Source of the DNA: Caenorhabditis elegans
Lineage: Eukaryota; Nematoda; Chromadorea; Rhabditida; Rhabditidae
Length of the DNA: 64,000 bases
Assembly: GCF_000002985.6 (NCBI RefSeq)
Contig: NC_003282.8
Coordinates: 10,788,001 to 10,852,000 of the forward strand
Direction of reading: 5' to 3'
Below are positions 14,238 to 27,400 of the stretch, piece after piece; the first letter of the stretch is position 1, and each line of letters starts with the position of its first letter. The notes below the pieces were generated by a model. It was given only the letters and a program-made list of their open reading frames with translations. It was not told the DNA's origin and searched no databases. The position numbers and the translations under genes are program-made.

Positions 14238-15289
14238 CTCTTATAAATGAGATTGGTAATACAAGGAATTTACAGATGTAGAAAATTTCAACATCATGAT
14301 TTTTAAAGTATGCTGAATATAATTGCAGATTGTTATAATTTTTTAGATTATTTTCCCAATGTTGGCCCTAGTTTTCTGTTGTTTTCTAGGAGAAACTTTG
14401 CTGAAAACTACGCAAGTGTTTCAAAACTTGCAAAATAAAAATAAACACTTCCCTTCTAATTTTTTGAAACACCTTCAAGAGTATGAAAAACATTTTGTTT
14501 CAATATCTGCCTTGAGCCCCCTGTTTTTCGTGTAACTCACTCCCTCAGCCAGAGCTTCTCCTACCATCTCAAATGATGGCGCGCGTGCACAAAAAATCGT
14601 GGTGGACAGTGCATGTTCGACGAGATAGTTGAACACCTTGTGGAGACGCAGACCAATGCACTTTTCGTCGAGTTATTTGCTCTGTTTTATTCGACGCAAG
14701 CGCGTGCGGCCGAAAAATAGCGCAAGAATGCTCAAGATGTTCCATATTTTTCAGGACATACGGGCGCCATTTGAAATTATTATCTGGGTCACTTTTTTTG
14801 AGTTTCAGATATCTCTAGTAGGCAACTATGTGACATTATTTTAAATAGATGTTTTAGAAATTTTGTAAAAACATTAAACACATTATCTAATCTATTTTGA
14901 GCTCACTCAATGGACTTGATGGGCTCACCTTCCCAAACAAACAAAGTGTTTCGCTCTTTTTTCAATTCAAATGTAGAGGAGGGAGGGAGGGGCTCGCAAT
15001 ATCTGACTGACCATCGTCTCGACTTTCGAAATACTTTGGAAATTTTGAAGTTTTTGTTTCAGCAGAACATGTATTTTATCGATTTTTTTTTGTGATTTTT
15101 GTTTTAGCTTTATATTTAAATTTAAAGTCAATTCTATTTATGGGTCTGTAATAGCACTTTTAAATAGCACTAAAAAGTGCCTCCAAGAGTCATAATCATA
15201 ACTTTACCGCTCAAAATTGGTCCATCAATTGTGAGACAATTATAGTAAGCTGTTCTACTCTGTTTTTTTGGCATAAAAAATTTTTTTAA

Positions 15290-15325
15290 AAAAACCAAGA
15301 TATGGGTGAGCCAGTTGTTTATTTG
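15290..15325 (+). repeat. Solo end of the 21.4-kb MITE family
   Basis: The sequence ACCAAGATATGGGTG, preceded by a poly-A run, matches the left arm of the inverted repeat at 21456. No partner arm lies nearby, so this is a truncated or solo terminus of the same dispersed element. Confidence 0.4.
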
Positions 15326-15729
15326 TAATGTATCTCATTTTACATTTAATTTTGAATTATTTCATCAGTGCAAAAAGTTCCAATTTTATGTGAATCATAA
15401 ACAATATCGAGCAAATTGAGATGATTTATAAAACAAAGACCTTTTTCAAAGTCAAAAAATTAAGAAATTGTTTTCTTGTGAATGTTTTAGACCAGAATTA
15501 AAATTAATTGCACTTGTTTTCAAATATAAAGATGTTTTTATTGATATAAATAAAAGTAACCACAAACATTTGACACAATGATCAATTTTTCATTTTCTCG
15601 GAAGTCTTGAAGCTAAACTTTCTTCTTAAACTTTAAATTTCTTTTTTTCCGATGTTTAATTTCAACATTGAAAATGTTTGCTAAAAAAATCGAAAAAAGT
15701 TGTTCAATCTCAATTTTGAAAAAAAAAAA

Positions 15730-15820
15730 CAAATTTCTTGATTTCTTGTCTCAAAAAATCATAAAATCAAGAATCAAGATTTCTTGACAAACTGTCAAGA
15801 AATCAAGAAATTCAAGAAAT
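15730..15820. repeat. Imperfect palindrome of CAAGAAAT units
   Basis: AATTTCTTGATTTCTTG near 15733 is mirrored by CAAGAAATCAAGAAATT near 15798, with further degenerate copies between and after. This low-complexity foldback is flanked by poly-A. Confidence 0.55.
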
Positions 15821-18800
15821 CAAAAAACGCCCATCCTTGATCGCAACAGTTGCAAGTACGCATTGTGCTAGATTTAGTTGGCTATACATCGTCAGTCCTT
15901 GATGGAAATGCTCTGAGATTCCTGATACACGCATTACAATTTAACTGAATTTAAAGAAATTAAATGTGTTATAATTGGAAACTTCTTTGCGCTGTCCATA
16001 ACTTATTGGAGCTGTGACACGAAAAGTCACTAGAAGATTGAAAATATTTTCTCTGAGTTTTGTAACAGTAATTTTTTCTATAATCTCATTAAACTAAGAT
16101 AATTTTATAAGTTTTCAATTAAATTACCATATGTTGTCTCCCTCTCTCTAAACCGACGCCACGTCGTCACCAGATGTTCGTCATCTGTTTTGGTTTCAAG
16201 AAGACGCGGCACAGATCCGCACTAGCTTTTTGCAATTTTTTCATTGTTTTCCACCTCTTGAAGCGGTTTTTTTATGGCATTATCGATCGATTTGCTATTA
16301 AGAAATCGAGAAACAGGTTGAGCGACGGAAAAAAATTGAGAGAATAAGATTTGAAAAACGGGCGATTCATAAATAATTTTTGAGTGACTGAATGACTACT
16401 ATGGGGGGATTTATTAAGTATTCATTAAATTCGAACAATTTTAATTTTGAACGAGAATTCGCAGGTGTATTTGTTTTTATATTATTGAGGGCAAACGCAA
16501 AATAAGCTCAAGAAATTTTTTCCGGATTTTCCCAGAAGTTTTGTACAATTTCAGATTATTTTCTATGTACTTTTTATTCTTGAATTTTAGGTTCAGATTT
16601 TGCTTTTTTTTCAATGATAGAACTATGAAATGATCTAAGAAAGCTTGTAATTTGGGCAATATAGTGTGCACTTTGCTTAACCTCGTTTTCTTTGCAGAAT
16701 TTCACTTGAAACATATTTATTTTGGATTCTCAATTATTTTCTGCACCTTTGAATTCTGAATTTCTAGCATTTCGTGTTAATTTATACATAAGCATTCTTT
16801 AATCGAATATCACTTCCCTGGAAATTTCATTTTGAGCATTTTTAATTCATCCAAATGTTTCCAGTTTCAGCTATTTGATTTCTTGTTTATTCCCGTTTAA
16901 ATTGAAAAGATGACATCAAAGTACATTTTAAAGTAAAGTGCATTGCCCAAATGTCAATGTATGAAGGCTTAATTAAATTTTTTTGGTGGATGAAACGAAG
17001 ACAGAGAATTTCTTTTTTTGGGAACACATTTCATTCGAAAAAATATGAACCTTTGGAGTTTTTTGTGACACAATTGACATAAAATTTGGAGCTGAACTTA
17101 CAGATAAAGTACATCTGATGAAATCTTTGCAGTCTAGTTTAGTTTTTATTAATGACATTTGGAATTTTACATTCAACTAATTGTGAGAAATTCGTTTTTG
17201 CAAGTTATTTTCATTTTGGAGAAAACTTAGGATAATTCCAAAAATCCGATCGGTGTTATCAATATTTGATGTAAAATTGAATTTTATAATCTCGGTATTC
17301 ATATTAAAATTTAAGTAAAGATTATGTAAAGAAGATGAATTTATATTTTTAGTTGCGTTTTTAAAATGTTTCTTACGTAAATAGACACTTTTAGGATATT
17401 TTTTGAAAAACTTTTTTGCTGTTTCAATGAAAACTATAGTCATTAATGAAAATTTTCAAAAAGTACAAATATTGTAATACATTTTTGTAAAACGTTTTTG
17501 ATTAAAAACTTTGAAACCGCAGTGAAAGGAGATTTTCTATATTTTCCGAAAAAGGTGCCACAGAATCATTAAAAAACAACAAAATATTAAAAAAAATGAA
17601 TGGAGAAGCAAATTTTAAAAAATGTGATTTTTCAGCATCTCTTATTTGAATTTATTCTAGTTTAAAATCCTCAAACCAATCAACTTTGAACCATTCCCAG
17701 TTTTCAACCAATCAGCAACGCTCACTATTCCGGGCGTAACTAAACGCTGATTTGTCGTTAGATCTCAAAATTGAGATAATTTAAGCAATGTTTTTAATAT
17801 TTTATTTCTTCCAACTGGTTTCTTTTGAGTGACCAGTAAAATTGTCCCATATCCATCTAAAATTAAACCAATTTCCCATTTCTGCAACCATTACCAAAAT
17901 AAACCCATTGTTCTGTTCTTTTTCCCTCCAAAAAAAGCTTCTCATCTTCTCTATAATTCCATCAAATCGCGTGTCAATCTCATTTTATTCTGTCTGTTCC
18001 CTTCCAGCGTCCTTTTCAATTCCTTTTTTCAATCCGTAATCTGAACATTTTTACTTCTATTTTCTGTTTTTTGTTTCTTTCCGCATTTTCTAAACAAGCG
18101 AGTTTCCATAAATCACTTGTTTGAAACAGAAAGAAACCCGCCTTTTGGAACACATTTATCATTTTTCATCTCACACTCACTTTTATTGTTTTTTTTGGAC
18201 CCAGTTTTTGTTTTGTTTTTTGGTTTTTTGTGATGACTTATTGAAAATGTCACTTTTTTCGAAAATTATTAATAATCTATGATTATGAATTTATTTTTAA
18301 ATAGATACAATTTACTATTAGTTCTTAGGATAAAATACCTCCAACTTTATCCAAGTAAATATTTGATTCGAGTGATCCGGCTGAGCTTCAAAAGTCGAAT
18401 AGTTCCAAGAGGAAACTATGTGATAAGACTATATTGAATAAAAACAAAAAAATTTTGAATTGTTGAATCTCTGTCAAAACGCGACAGTTCGAGAGCGGGT
18501 CCACCAAATTACTTTTTTTTCAACAAAAAAAAACAAGAAACAATTTGTCTTTGCCACTTTAATCATATAACTTCAACTTTCGATGTATAACATCAGGGCT
18601 TAAACCAAACGCTCATACCGAAAAATTATTTAATTAGAAAGGCAGCTAACATTTATTTAGGCTTGTGTGCTCAGTGTTGCTTATGGAATAACAAAAACTA
18701 AATTTTAGATATCTTAGAAAACATGAAAAATCAAAGATCGAGTTCCATAATTGGCATTTAAATCGTTCTCTCCTCTCTGATAAAATCATTCTAATGGTAT

Positions 18801-19849
18801 TTTAACTGAAAACAAAAATCAAACACGAATCCTGTTCTCTTCATTTAGAAAATGATTTCATTCTAGAAGCATGCCAAAACGTTTCTTTGCTTCATTTCGT
18901 CATCGAGTTCTTCTGATGACCCTAATTTAACACAGATAACGCAACGTCATTCGACCATGCAAACCCTTGTCTGGGTAACTAATTATTCGGACTTGAACAA
19001 AACTTCAGGAACATAATGTGCTGTTTCTTGGCAGAAGATACTCTTCAAACTCCTAAAAATGTTCGACATTTTTCAAAAAATTCCAATTTTCGAACCCTGT
19101 TTGGCAAAGAAACAATTCCAAAGAGAAACATCACGTCAAAACACCAAAAAACAGATAGTCTCCAAGTGCTCACTGAGCACAATTTACATTGTCAGAAACG
19201 CTAGAAAACCCTGCGTGCTTTTTGTTTCGAGGGGACGCTGGAGGATTATCGACCCGTGCTTGTGTGCGAATCGGCACGGTCAAACTTGCAAAGGCACAAA
19301 AATCGTAGCTGGGCAAATATTATAGTGGAATTTTGCAATATGGCTTGTGTATGCCTGTTGATCTGTTGTCGCCAGTAAACACATTGAATTTTGAAAATTA
19401 TGAAAATTGGGAGGATTGGGCTCGAATTATCCGGGTTATCACTTATCAGATTCAAAACTATTTTTAAAACTAGATGATCTTGAGTCCACCTATTGCAAAT
19501 AATATCCAATGTTTTTCCCCCATTCTACAAAAGTATATTTTCTGAAGCTTAGCAATTGCTGGCAAATTTCAACGAAATTCTTGGTCACGCTACCAAGAAT
19601 TTCGACCAAAATAAATGCATTTTAAAATCAGTATAAACGATATTGCAAAAAAAAAAACGCAATTGGTTTTTTTTTAAATTTCAATAAAATCCGACGTCCT
19701 TTATTTTTCATAGACCTCGATCGAATTATTTGATTTAAACAAGAATACATCCCAAGCTGTACAGCATAACTTGTGTGATATCACCCATGTAAAGTCTAGT
19801 TTTTGATTTCAATAGCATTTGATTTGATCCCTTTATCTCGGGACAAAGC

Positions 19850-20340
19850 TTCTCCCGAACCTTTTCAATCTCTTTCGATCGAACGCGTTCACATTTTTTT
19901 TGGGTGGTGGTGGTGGTGGTCTCTGATGGTTTGTCGGTGATTGTTGGAATTCGGTAAAAGTCTGATGGTAGCGACGTCTTCGGACAATGGTACCCTCTCT
20001 CTCTCCCCCCCTCTCTCTTATTCATTTTCTCGAGAGGAAGTAGTAGAAGAGGTGCCCTTCTTCATCGTCTCGAGTGCCGTTGAGACGCAGACGCTGACTG
20101 TAAACCCGTTTTCATCCTGTGAGATCCATTGATTTGTGGAGGCGCCAGACAGTGGCAATAAGCAAGCTTTTCGTCGATTCGCGCACTTTTCCTCCTCCAC
20201 ATTTCTGCTTGGTTTTCTTTCTTTTTCGAATCGCCATCGGCCACTCCACTCCTCATCTCTTCGTCTTCTTTTTACGGACAAAAATCGATCGATCAATTTT
20301 TATCTCCTCTGATTTCTTCTGACTTCTTCCATATCATCCT
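19850..20340. other. GGT/CT-rich island, possible promoter region
   Basis: A (GGT)n run at about 19902-19920 is followed by CTCTCTCTC/CCCC tracts and a more GC-rich stretch than its surroundings. Open frames occur on both strands, but none has splice context or recognisable similarity. It may be an upstream promoter of the ZMIZ-like gene; that is inference from base composition alone. Confidence 0.3.
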
Positions 20341-21439
20341 CCATTAAGCTTCATCTCCAATTGTTCCTATATTGAAAACTGAATTGGGATAACAGTGACG
20401 GATATTCCCAGTAATGTTGTGTAGTCAGCTGGCAACTTCAATAGTTTCAAGCTTCTTCCTGATAACAGTTTCAGGTTGATAACTGATAAGAAACATAACA
20501 GCTGTCTTGTTGGTGTGGAATGTAAGGTGCGACGAAACCAACTGAATTCAGTTTAACGATTCATTAGAAATTAGAAATATTTGTTTATTTTTATATTTCA
20601 AGGTTTTCAGTAAAAAACTTAAAGTTCATTGATAATGTTTTAATAAGAAATCTTTACCTTTTTCTTTAGAATATCTGTAGAACTTCTACTCTCTCTCTAC
20701 AGTAATTCAAAATATCGAATTATCATATGAAAGATACAATTGATAAAACTTACTACAACTTTAAAATTTGTTATTTATTTATTTAGATTACCTATTTTTC
20801 AATTGTTTTTTTTTACCTTTTAATTTTTTTCTTCACAAAATTATCCACAAGATCAAAGTCTAAAGTGCAAAGTTTGATGGACCTCAACTAAATGAACATT
20901 GATCTGTATTCGCAAACAAGTTTCTTTCTTCTATTGAATCTCTAAAAAAGTGTTTTTATTCTAGAAAAATCTTACCACATGAGCATCTTTCTTTGTTGAC
21001 TTTACAGTTCTAATTTTATTTTAGATGCTAATGATTGTTTTGTTATCATTTATGTAAACAAAACATAATTGTTAAATATATCTGAAAGTGTTTCAGAATT
21101 TAAACATATGTTTTAATATTTCAAATTGATCTTAATCGTATGTATTTAAAATATATAAATGTTGCATTATTAATTTTTCATTGAAATGTTATTATTTTAT
21201 TTTCTCATTTTCCAATAGTGCATGATAACGGTTGTTAATGTACATGCCATATCGTTAAAAATAAGTTAAAATTTTCGATAATTTCAAAATTATTTCCGAC
21301 TGCTGTTCAATAGTTACGAACATCTACAATTCTTCAAGCAGATGTTAAAAAGATCATGGTAATATTCTGCCTTCATTTTGAAATAATGTGAACGCTAAAT
21401 AATTAAAAATATAGGTTTTCCGAATGAAGAAAAATTGGA

Positions 21440-21625
21440 GACAACAACAAAAAAACCAAGATATGGGTGGAGTTTGTTTTGGCATTTCATTGCATTATCC
21501 ATAGTTTCTTTCTTTTATAAATGTTAAAACTGAACTTCACAAATAATAAAAATGTAAGGGAACTAAAATGTCCATGACATCAAAACAAGCTCCACCCATA
21601 TCTTGGCTCTGTTGCTTTTACAAAT
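21440..21625. mobile_element. MITE-like inverted repeat
   Basis: The left arm at 21456-21482 and right arm at 21582-21607 are reverse complements over about 26 nt with one mismatch, built on CCAAGATATGGGTGGAG. About 100 bp of unrelated AT-rich sequence lies between. There is no coding capacity. A third copy of the terminus sits at 15296. This matches a non-autonomous DNA transposon; the superfamily is not determined. Confidence 0.65.
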
Positions 21626-23599
21626 GGTTTAGTACGTTTAATGTTTTTTTTTTTTTTTGTTCATTTTTTTTCAATTTTCACTTAAATTATTGAATAGAAT
21701 ATTCCAACAAAAAACCAAAAGTGACATACTAGTTATTCTAAAATCATTTCCTGGAACCTAACTGCACCTTGAAACTTTTGAGATCTACAATCTTTGTCTT
21801 CAACTTTAATTTATTTGTAGTTTCATTGTACTAATAATTCTTCCCTTTTCTTTCATTTTCTTTTCCTCTGATCCATTTCCTTACCTCAATCTAAAAATGA
21901 CTCAATCGTTGATCAAATAATAAAGAAATCGATTGCTTTTGCAGTTCCCTCTTCCCCCGCCTTTCTTTCCATTACCTCACTCTCCTCATTTTCAGTCCCT
22001 TCTTCTTGCATAATGATACAGTTCTTCGTATTTCTTTTTTCTCCGGATTCTTCATCGTCACCTTCTTCATTTCTTTTCCATCTCTTCGAACGACGACGTC
22101 AACATGACGATACGTTCTGCAGATAACGCACTAGCAATTTATTAGCTTTTCTTCATATTTTTGACTTATTTTTTTCTGTTTCTATTAGCCCACCGGACGA
22201 TAGCCGTCGCCTATTATCGTCTGCCATCATCACGATGTTGATCCACGCAAAATCTTTGTTTTATTTAGATTTTATTTATTCTCACATTTGTTTGTCAGCT
22301 ACAGACTACGAAAATCGGAATTTGGTTTTTTTATAAAGAGGTTTTTTTCCTGAGAATAGTCTGGCTTATGTAATTTCTAATCTATTGGCTTCATGTTCCA
22401 CCTGAAACTTTAACTTGCAATTACTCCCAGTCTCCGCATGTTTCTCGAATCATAATTCCTCTCGTTTTCTAATTTCTTTGTTCCGATGTTCACGTGTTCC
22501 TCTTTATCTTTTGAACAAACCAGATGAAAAATGTTCAATATCACTTCCTGCTTATCTTATTTACAAATAGTTTTATATTTGATCTAACATTATTACGTGA
22601 TTTTAAAAAAAATTTAAATATGGAATTTATAGTTAGTTATAATCCCTTAATAGTAAGCTTCTGCCCAATTTTTTTGGATAGACTTTTTCATAACTAAATT
22701 TAAAAAATAGGCAAAATTCCATTACATGTTTCTGACAAAAATCATGAAAACTCTGAAATTTTGCATCACCTTTAAAAAAAAAGAAAACTTGATTACGAAA
22801 CCTCAGAAAATTCCAAAAATGATTGAGCAAAATTTCAGTATATTTTGAATTAACTTTCACTATCGAGGTTAGATTCTTTTTCTGTCGATATATAAATCCT
22901 ACAAAATTGTTCTTATTGTTCCTCGAAAAAGTGTCTCAACAAAATTATGATTTCTGTTTTATCATTCTAATCAATCATCTTTATATCAAGTTGGAAGCAA
23001 ATAGATTCGCAATCAATTTCATAGGTATCACATGATAGCAACATCTGAACTTTTGGTAGTTTTGGAGGGAATGTTCTTTTTTTGGTCTGATAATAGCAGT
23101 GAGCAAACAGTGATGTACGAAAAGGTCAGAGATATATTTAACACTTGAAACTTTTACACAGAAAGTGCAAATTATTCGCAATGTTCAATGCTCAGGTGTT
23201 CCTATTCCTTTTAATTAAATGTGGAGTAGCGCTCGTGGAGATTTTCAAGGAAGTTGGGTCAAAAATTCAGGAAAGTATTTGATGAAATATCTAGCATAGT
23301 TTCGTAGTCTTCACGATGATAATTTTCTGAAACCGAATGCAATAGTACAAGATATAAGATACCTCTGGGTGTTCTGAATATTTAAAACTTTGAAAGTACA
23401 TAAAAATTCTAAATAACTTTAATCGTTTCTGACTTATGATATTTTGAATTATTGTTCCATCATCTCTTTTCCACTTTTCTTATTCTTCTTGTCCCATATG
23501 TAAATGATCCGTTTTCTCTCGATCTCTGTGTCTTCCATCGTCCCTCCATCTCGTACTTGATGAGAGCTCAGAAACCCAAGACATTTGGTCGCAATCATT

Positions 23600-23790
23600 T
23601 CTCTCCATACGCTGCGCCTCTCCGATTGAGATGCTCTCTTGCTCGGCTTGTTTATGTGTATTTATTTATACGTGTGTTCCGGTTGCTCCGCGCACCGCGT
23701 CATTGCCGCGCGGAGCTCGCACGTGTTTTCCGGACACATGCATGGCGCTGCTCCAATGCCAATGCTCACCTCCACAAGCCAACAACCAAT
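23600..23790. other. GC-rich island with nested palindrome
   Basis: Within AT-rich surroundings, GTGTTCCGG...CCGGACAC encloses CTCCGCGC...GCGCGGAG, giving a hairpin-capable core. It lies 640-830 bp upstream of the first coding exon of the ZMIZ-like gene. It could be a promoter element or an old transposon tip; the sequence does not decide. Confidence 0.4.
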
Positions 23791-24427
23791 TTTCTGACGA
23801 TTTCTTCTGAATAGCCCTACGCTTTTTTCGTGCTTCATATGATTTTTGAATCATCAAGATTCCAGTTTGAGATTCTAGTTTCCACAGTTTTTTTTTCTGA
23901 TGAAACATTTCATAACCTTTTTTTGTCGTTCAGATTCATTGCTTTTATTCCTTAAACTCGAATAGTATTTTGATTGTTTTGAATACTAATAACATTTTAC
24001 CATTTTTGTTTCTTCAAATTTTTTAATAACGCCACTTGCAAGTTTTGACATATTCTAAAGTTTTATAAAAAATTTCGATATTTCCTAAAACCTTGCTAGT
24101 TTTTATTACAATTCGTATTTCTTTTAAACTTTTAAGAGCCTGTTGCTTGTTACGTCTTTCAGCCGAGTTATATATATATAATATTAATTTCTCTTTTTTC
24201 GAGTGTTCAATTTTCAATTTTTTAACTTTTCACACGTCACAATATCTTTACACAAATGTCCACTAAACTTTTTATTGGACAATAAATCACAATCCAATCG
24301 TTTTAATTGTCTCTTTTTCTTTTTCATCTCTCTTCATTTCTCCCTCGTATTCGTCTTTTTTCCTGATTTTCTATAAATTGGATTGAAACCCAATAAGTCA
24401 ATTTTCAGGGTCCTTAACTCAGCCGAC

Positions 24428-27400
24428 ATGGCTGATCCTACCTTTGCGGAGCACGTGGCCACAACGAACAGTCGACTTGCTTCACTCAGAGCTGTATGTT
24501 TCCAAAAAATGCTTCTAGTGATATTTTCCAAGAATCTCTAGTTTTTAGAGTTAGTATTAATTTTTATTTATTGACTATTGACAATATTATGCATACAGCG
24601 AAAATTTATGCATTTAATAAAAATTGCTACATACAACAAAAATGCAATTATTTGATTTTTAATTGAGAACAAAACTTTAAGAATTATTTTACCGCATTTT
24701 TTAACAATACTACTACCCATAACAAGATTATTTTAACAGAGCCCCATAAAATTTTAAATGAGCATTTACAACATTATAACACTTCTTAATTCTGAAAAAT
24801 TACATATAAAACTTCCGAAATTTCGAACTTTATTAAAGTCGTGCAGGTAAAATTAAAGAAATCATAGACCTAGTTCAATTACAAAAAAAACAATTTCAGA
24901 ACCTAATCGATGTGTCAACATTTCCGGAAGCGTGTAGCGAACTTACCAAATGGTGTCAAGATCAACGAGCTTTTACTGCTCACTTTGAGGATAACTTGAT
25001 GATGGCTTTAGAAGTACACTTTCAAATAAAATTAAACATGGCGAATGTAAAATTTTCAGGCGGCAATGGATTATGGGACCAGGGAAAATTACGATTATAT
25101 GCTTACTCATGGCCTAGTTGGAGCTTGTTTCACACACCGGAAGCATCTATCAAAGCCAGCAGCCAGTAAGTTGAACACATTTCCGGATTGAACTTGTTGG
25201 CCTGTCTATGATCGTTATCAGAAAAAATTATTTTCTGTCTGGAAATGGAGTTTAGATAACAAAATTTAAATAATTTTATTAGGCCATGTTGCTCTGTTTT
25301 TAAAAATTACATTTCCAAGTTTGTCATGAGTATCCTTCACTGACATACTATTAAAAAAATGTTTTTGATTTTTTTAAACTGGTTTTAAAAATAGGCACGC
25401 AGAAATAGAATTCCTTTTAAAAACAATTTTTCACTGTTTCAAAATTTCTTGATCATTCAATTTATTTCTGTGTACTACTATTAAATCTTTCACAAGGAAT
25501 TTATATTTCAAGATTTTCATCAAAATTGTGACAAGAACAAACAAAGTTTCTAAAACGATTTATTATTTTTAAGTGTTTTAAAGAAATAAATAAATAAAAA
25601 TTATCGTTGTTGCAACTCCACCTCTATTTGTATGTTCCAGAAAAATTAATTTTCTCAGCCCTGATAATTCTTTCAATATTTTGATGCTCTTGTGCTTAAA
25701 TTTTCGAAGAGTGGCCAAACCCTGCTCAGACTTGACCTTCCTTGTCCTGACTTGTAATACATGAAAACATATGCTGAACAAAAGTTTGTCCAAAGTTTGG
25801 TCAAAGTGTTCGATTTCTTGCAAAGTTAAATGAACGAAGACAAAATGAAGAAGCGGGCGGTCACATTCAAGTATACCAAAAAATTCCCTATTCTCCAGCA
25901 GATTTTTTGAAACCCTCTAAAAATCTAAATTTTCAGCTCGAATCGGCCGGTGGTACGAGCAAATGCGTCGATTAAAAAAGAACGGTGGAAAACGAAAACG
26001 TGCTCCACCAAAACCCAAAGATCCAGCATTACAAGCTTCATCTCAACCGACCGGAACACTTCCTGTTCTAACGTCACCTTCTTGCCCTCAAAATGGACAA
26101 CAACTGCCAACTGAAAACAACAACTTCATGTTCTCTCCGAATTCTTCTGACGGGTTAGTTCTCGTGATTTTTTCTTCTTCGATTAATTTTTCTCTGAAGA
26201 TAAGAGTAAATGCAAAAAAAAGAAAATTTTAATCTGGCTCTGACACTGACACTGATAGATTAATCTATACACATTTATGAGTTAGGAACATAAATTTATG
26301 AGCTCATGTGAGGGTTAGTAGGATTTTGGATTTTGTTTTTAGTTCCGAAAGCATGTGATTTTGAGTTTTTTTTTTGAAAACATAAGTACGGTATTTGCAT
26401 GCTCAGTGTTTTTTTTTGTTTTGAAAGTTTGCCCGCATGCATCAATTCGAATTATACTTAGATATTACCACGTTTTGTCAAATTTTCAAACTGTTTAAAT
26501 AACCTACTGTCCATATAACTTGTATCCTTATCCAATTATTTTAATTGTAATAATCAGCTATTTGATATTTTAACGACTAACAAAGAAATTCTTTTGGAAA
26601 AGTAATACAAGATGAAATACGAATTTTCCATTTTGAAACATAAAAGTTACGGTAGTTTGTCCAATTTCCTTTTTTTTACGTATTCATGCCGATCCCAAGC
26701 ATTCTTTTTCCGTAGGAGTAATAAAAACAGAAGTATCTTGCTTTCTATCCTAATTCTTTTTTATTCTCATTCTCCTCGTGCTCTTCCAAAAGACACCAAC
26801 ACAAAATTTTCCAAAAAAAGAAGAAAAAGCTTGCATACTATGTTCTCTCCTTGCTCCTCCCATTTTTTGAACTGGCAGAAGCCAAACACCGCTGTCGGCT
26901 TCGGTTTTAGAGATTGAGAGTAAAAATAAAGCTAGGAGCGAAAGCGAATTCTTTTTCTGGCACCGCTTCATCAATTAAGCAACAAAACACATAGGGAAAG
27001 AGGGAAAATACTCGGGTATAATACTCGGGAAAATAAAATACTCGGGTATATTTTTTTGGTCCATTCAAAAAATTTTTTAATTATTTTTGAATGTATTTTA
27101 TAACCAGCAATTCAGTTTAGCATTTCAAAGTAATGCATAACATTAAAAACCTGTTTTTTTTTCGTTCAGTAAGATTTTAAGCTTCCAGATTATGTTGCGA
27201 ATTTATTTTCATATTCATAATTTCAAAATGAAGGCTGAAATTTTTGAATCTCGCTCACTATCCAGCTAAAAATGTTAACACTAGATTAAAAACTTATTTT
27301 CTTAAGTATTTACATCAAAACATGTGATTTCTTAACTTGACAATCAAAATAAAATATTCCAACCAATTTTTCATGAAAATTAAACATTCCAAACTTACGT

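Larger units (their letters stand above)
14250..24400. other. 10-kb intergenic region upstream of the ZMIZ-like gene
   Basis: No convincing gene. Separable contents are a GC-richer patch at 14570-14760 with a 35-codon open frame and no support; a poly-A/foldback area at 15640-15830; a MITE at 21440-21625; a CT/GGT-rich island at 19850-20340; and a GC-rich palindromic island at 23600-23790. The islands could be distal promoters or non-coding 5' exons of the gene at 24428, but no splice donor can be tied to it. Confidence 0.45.

Noticed and set aside
14578-14715. Possible small gene with a GC-richer 35-codon frame
   Set aside because: No acceptor, donor or similarity. It may be a dispersed repeat and could not be supported as coding.
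19016-20322. Open frames around the GGT/CT-rich island
   Set aside because: Frames on opposite strands overlap completely and follow simple repeats; Arg/Ser/Pro-rich translations are typical of CT-rich DNA.
26890-26945. Resemblance of ATAAAGCTAGG to the miR-79 family
   Set aside because: Only the first 11 bases match; the rest of the mature sequence and the passenger arm do not, and no proper hairpin forms.
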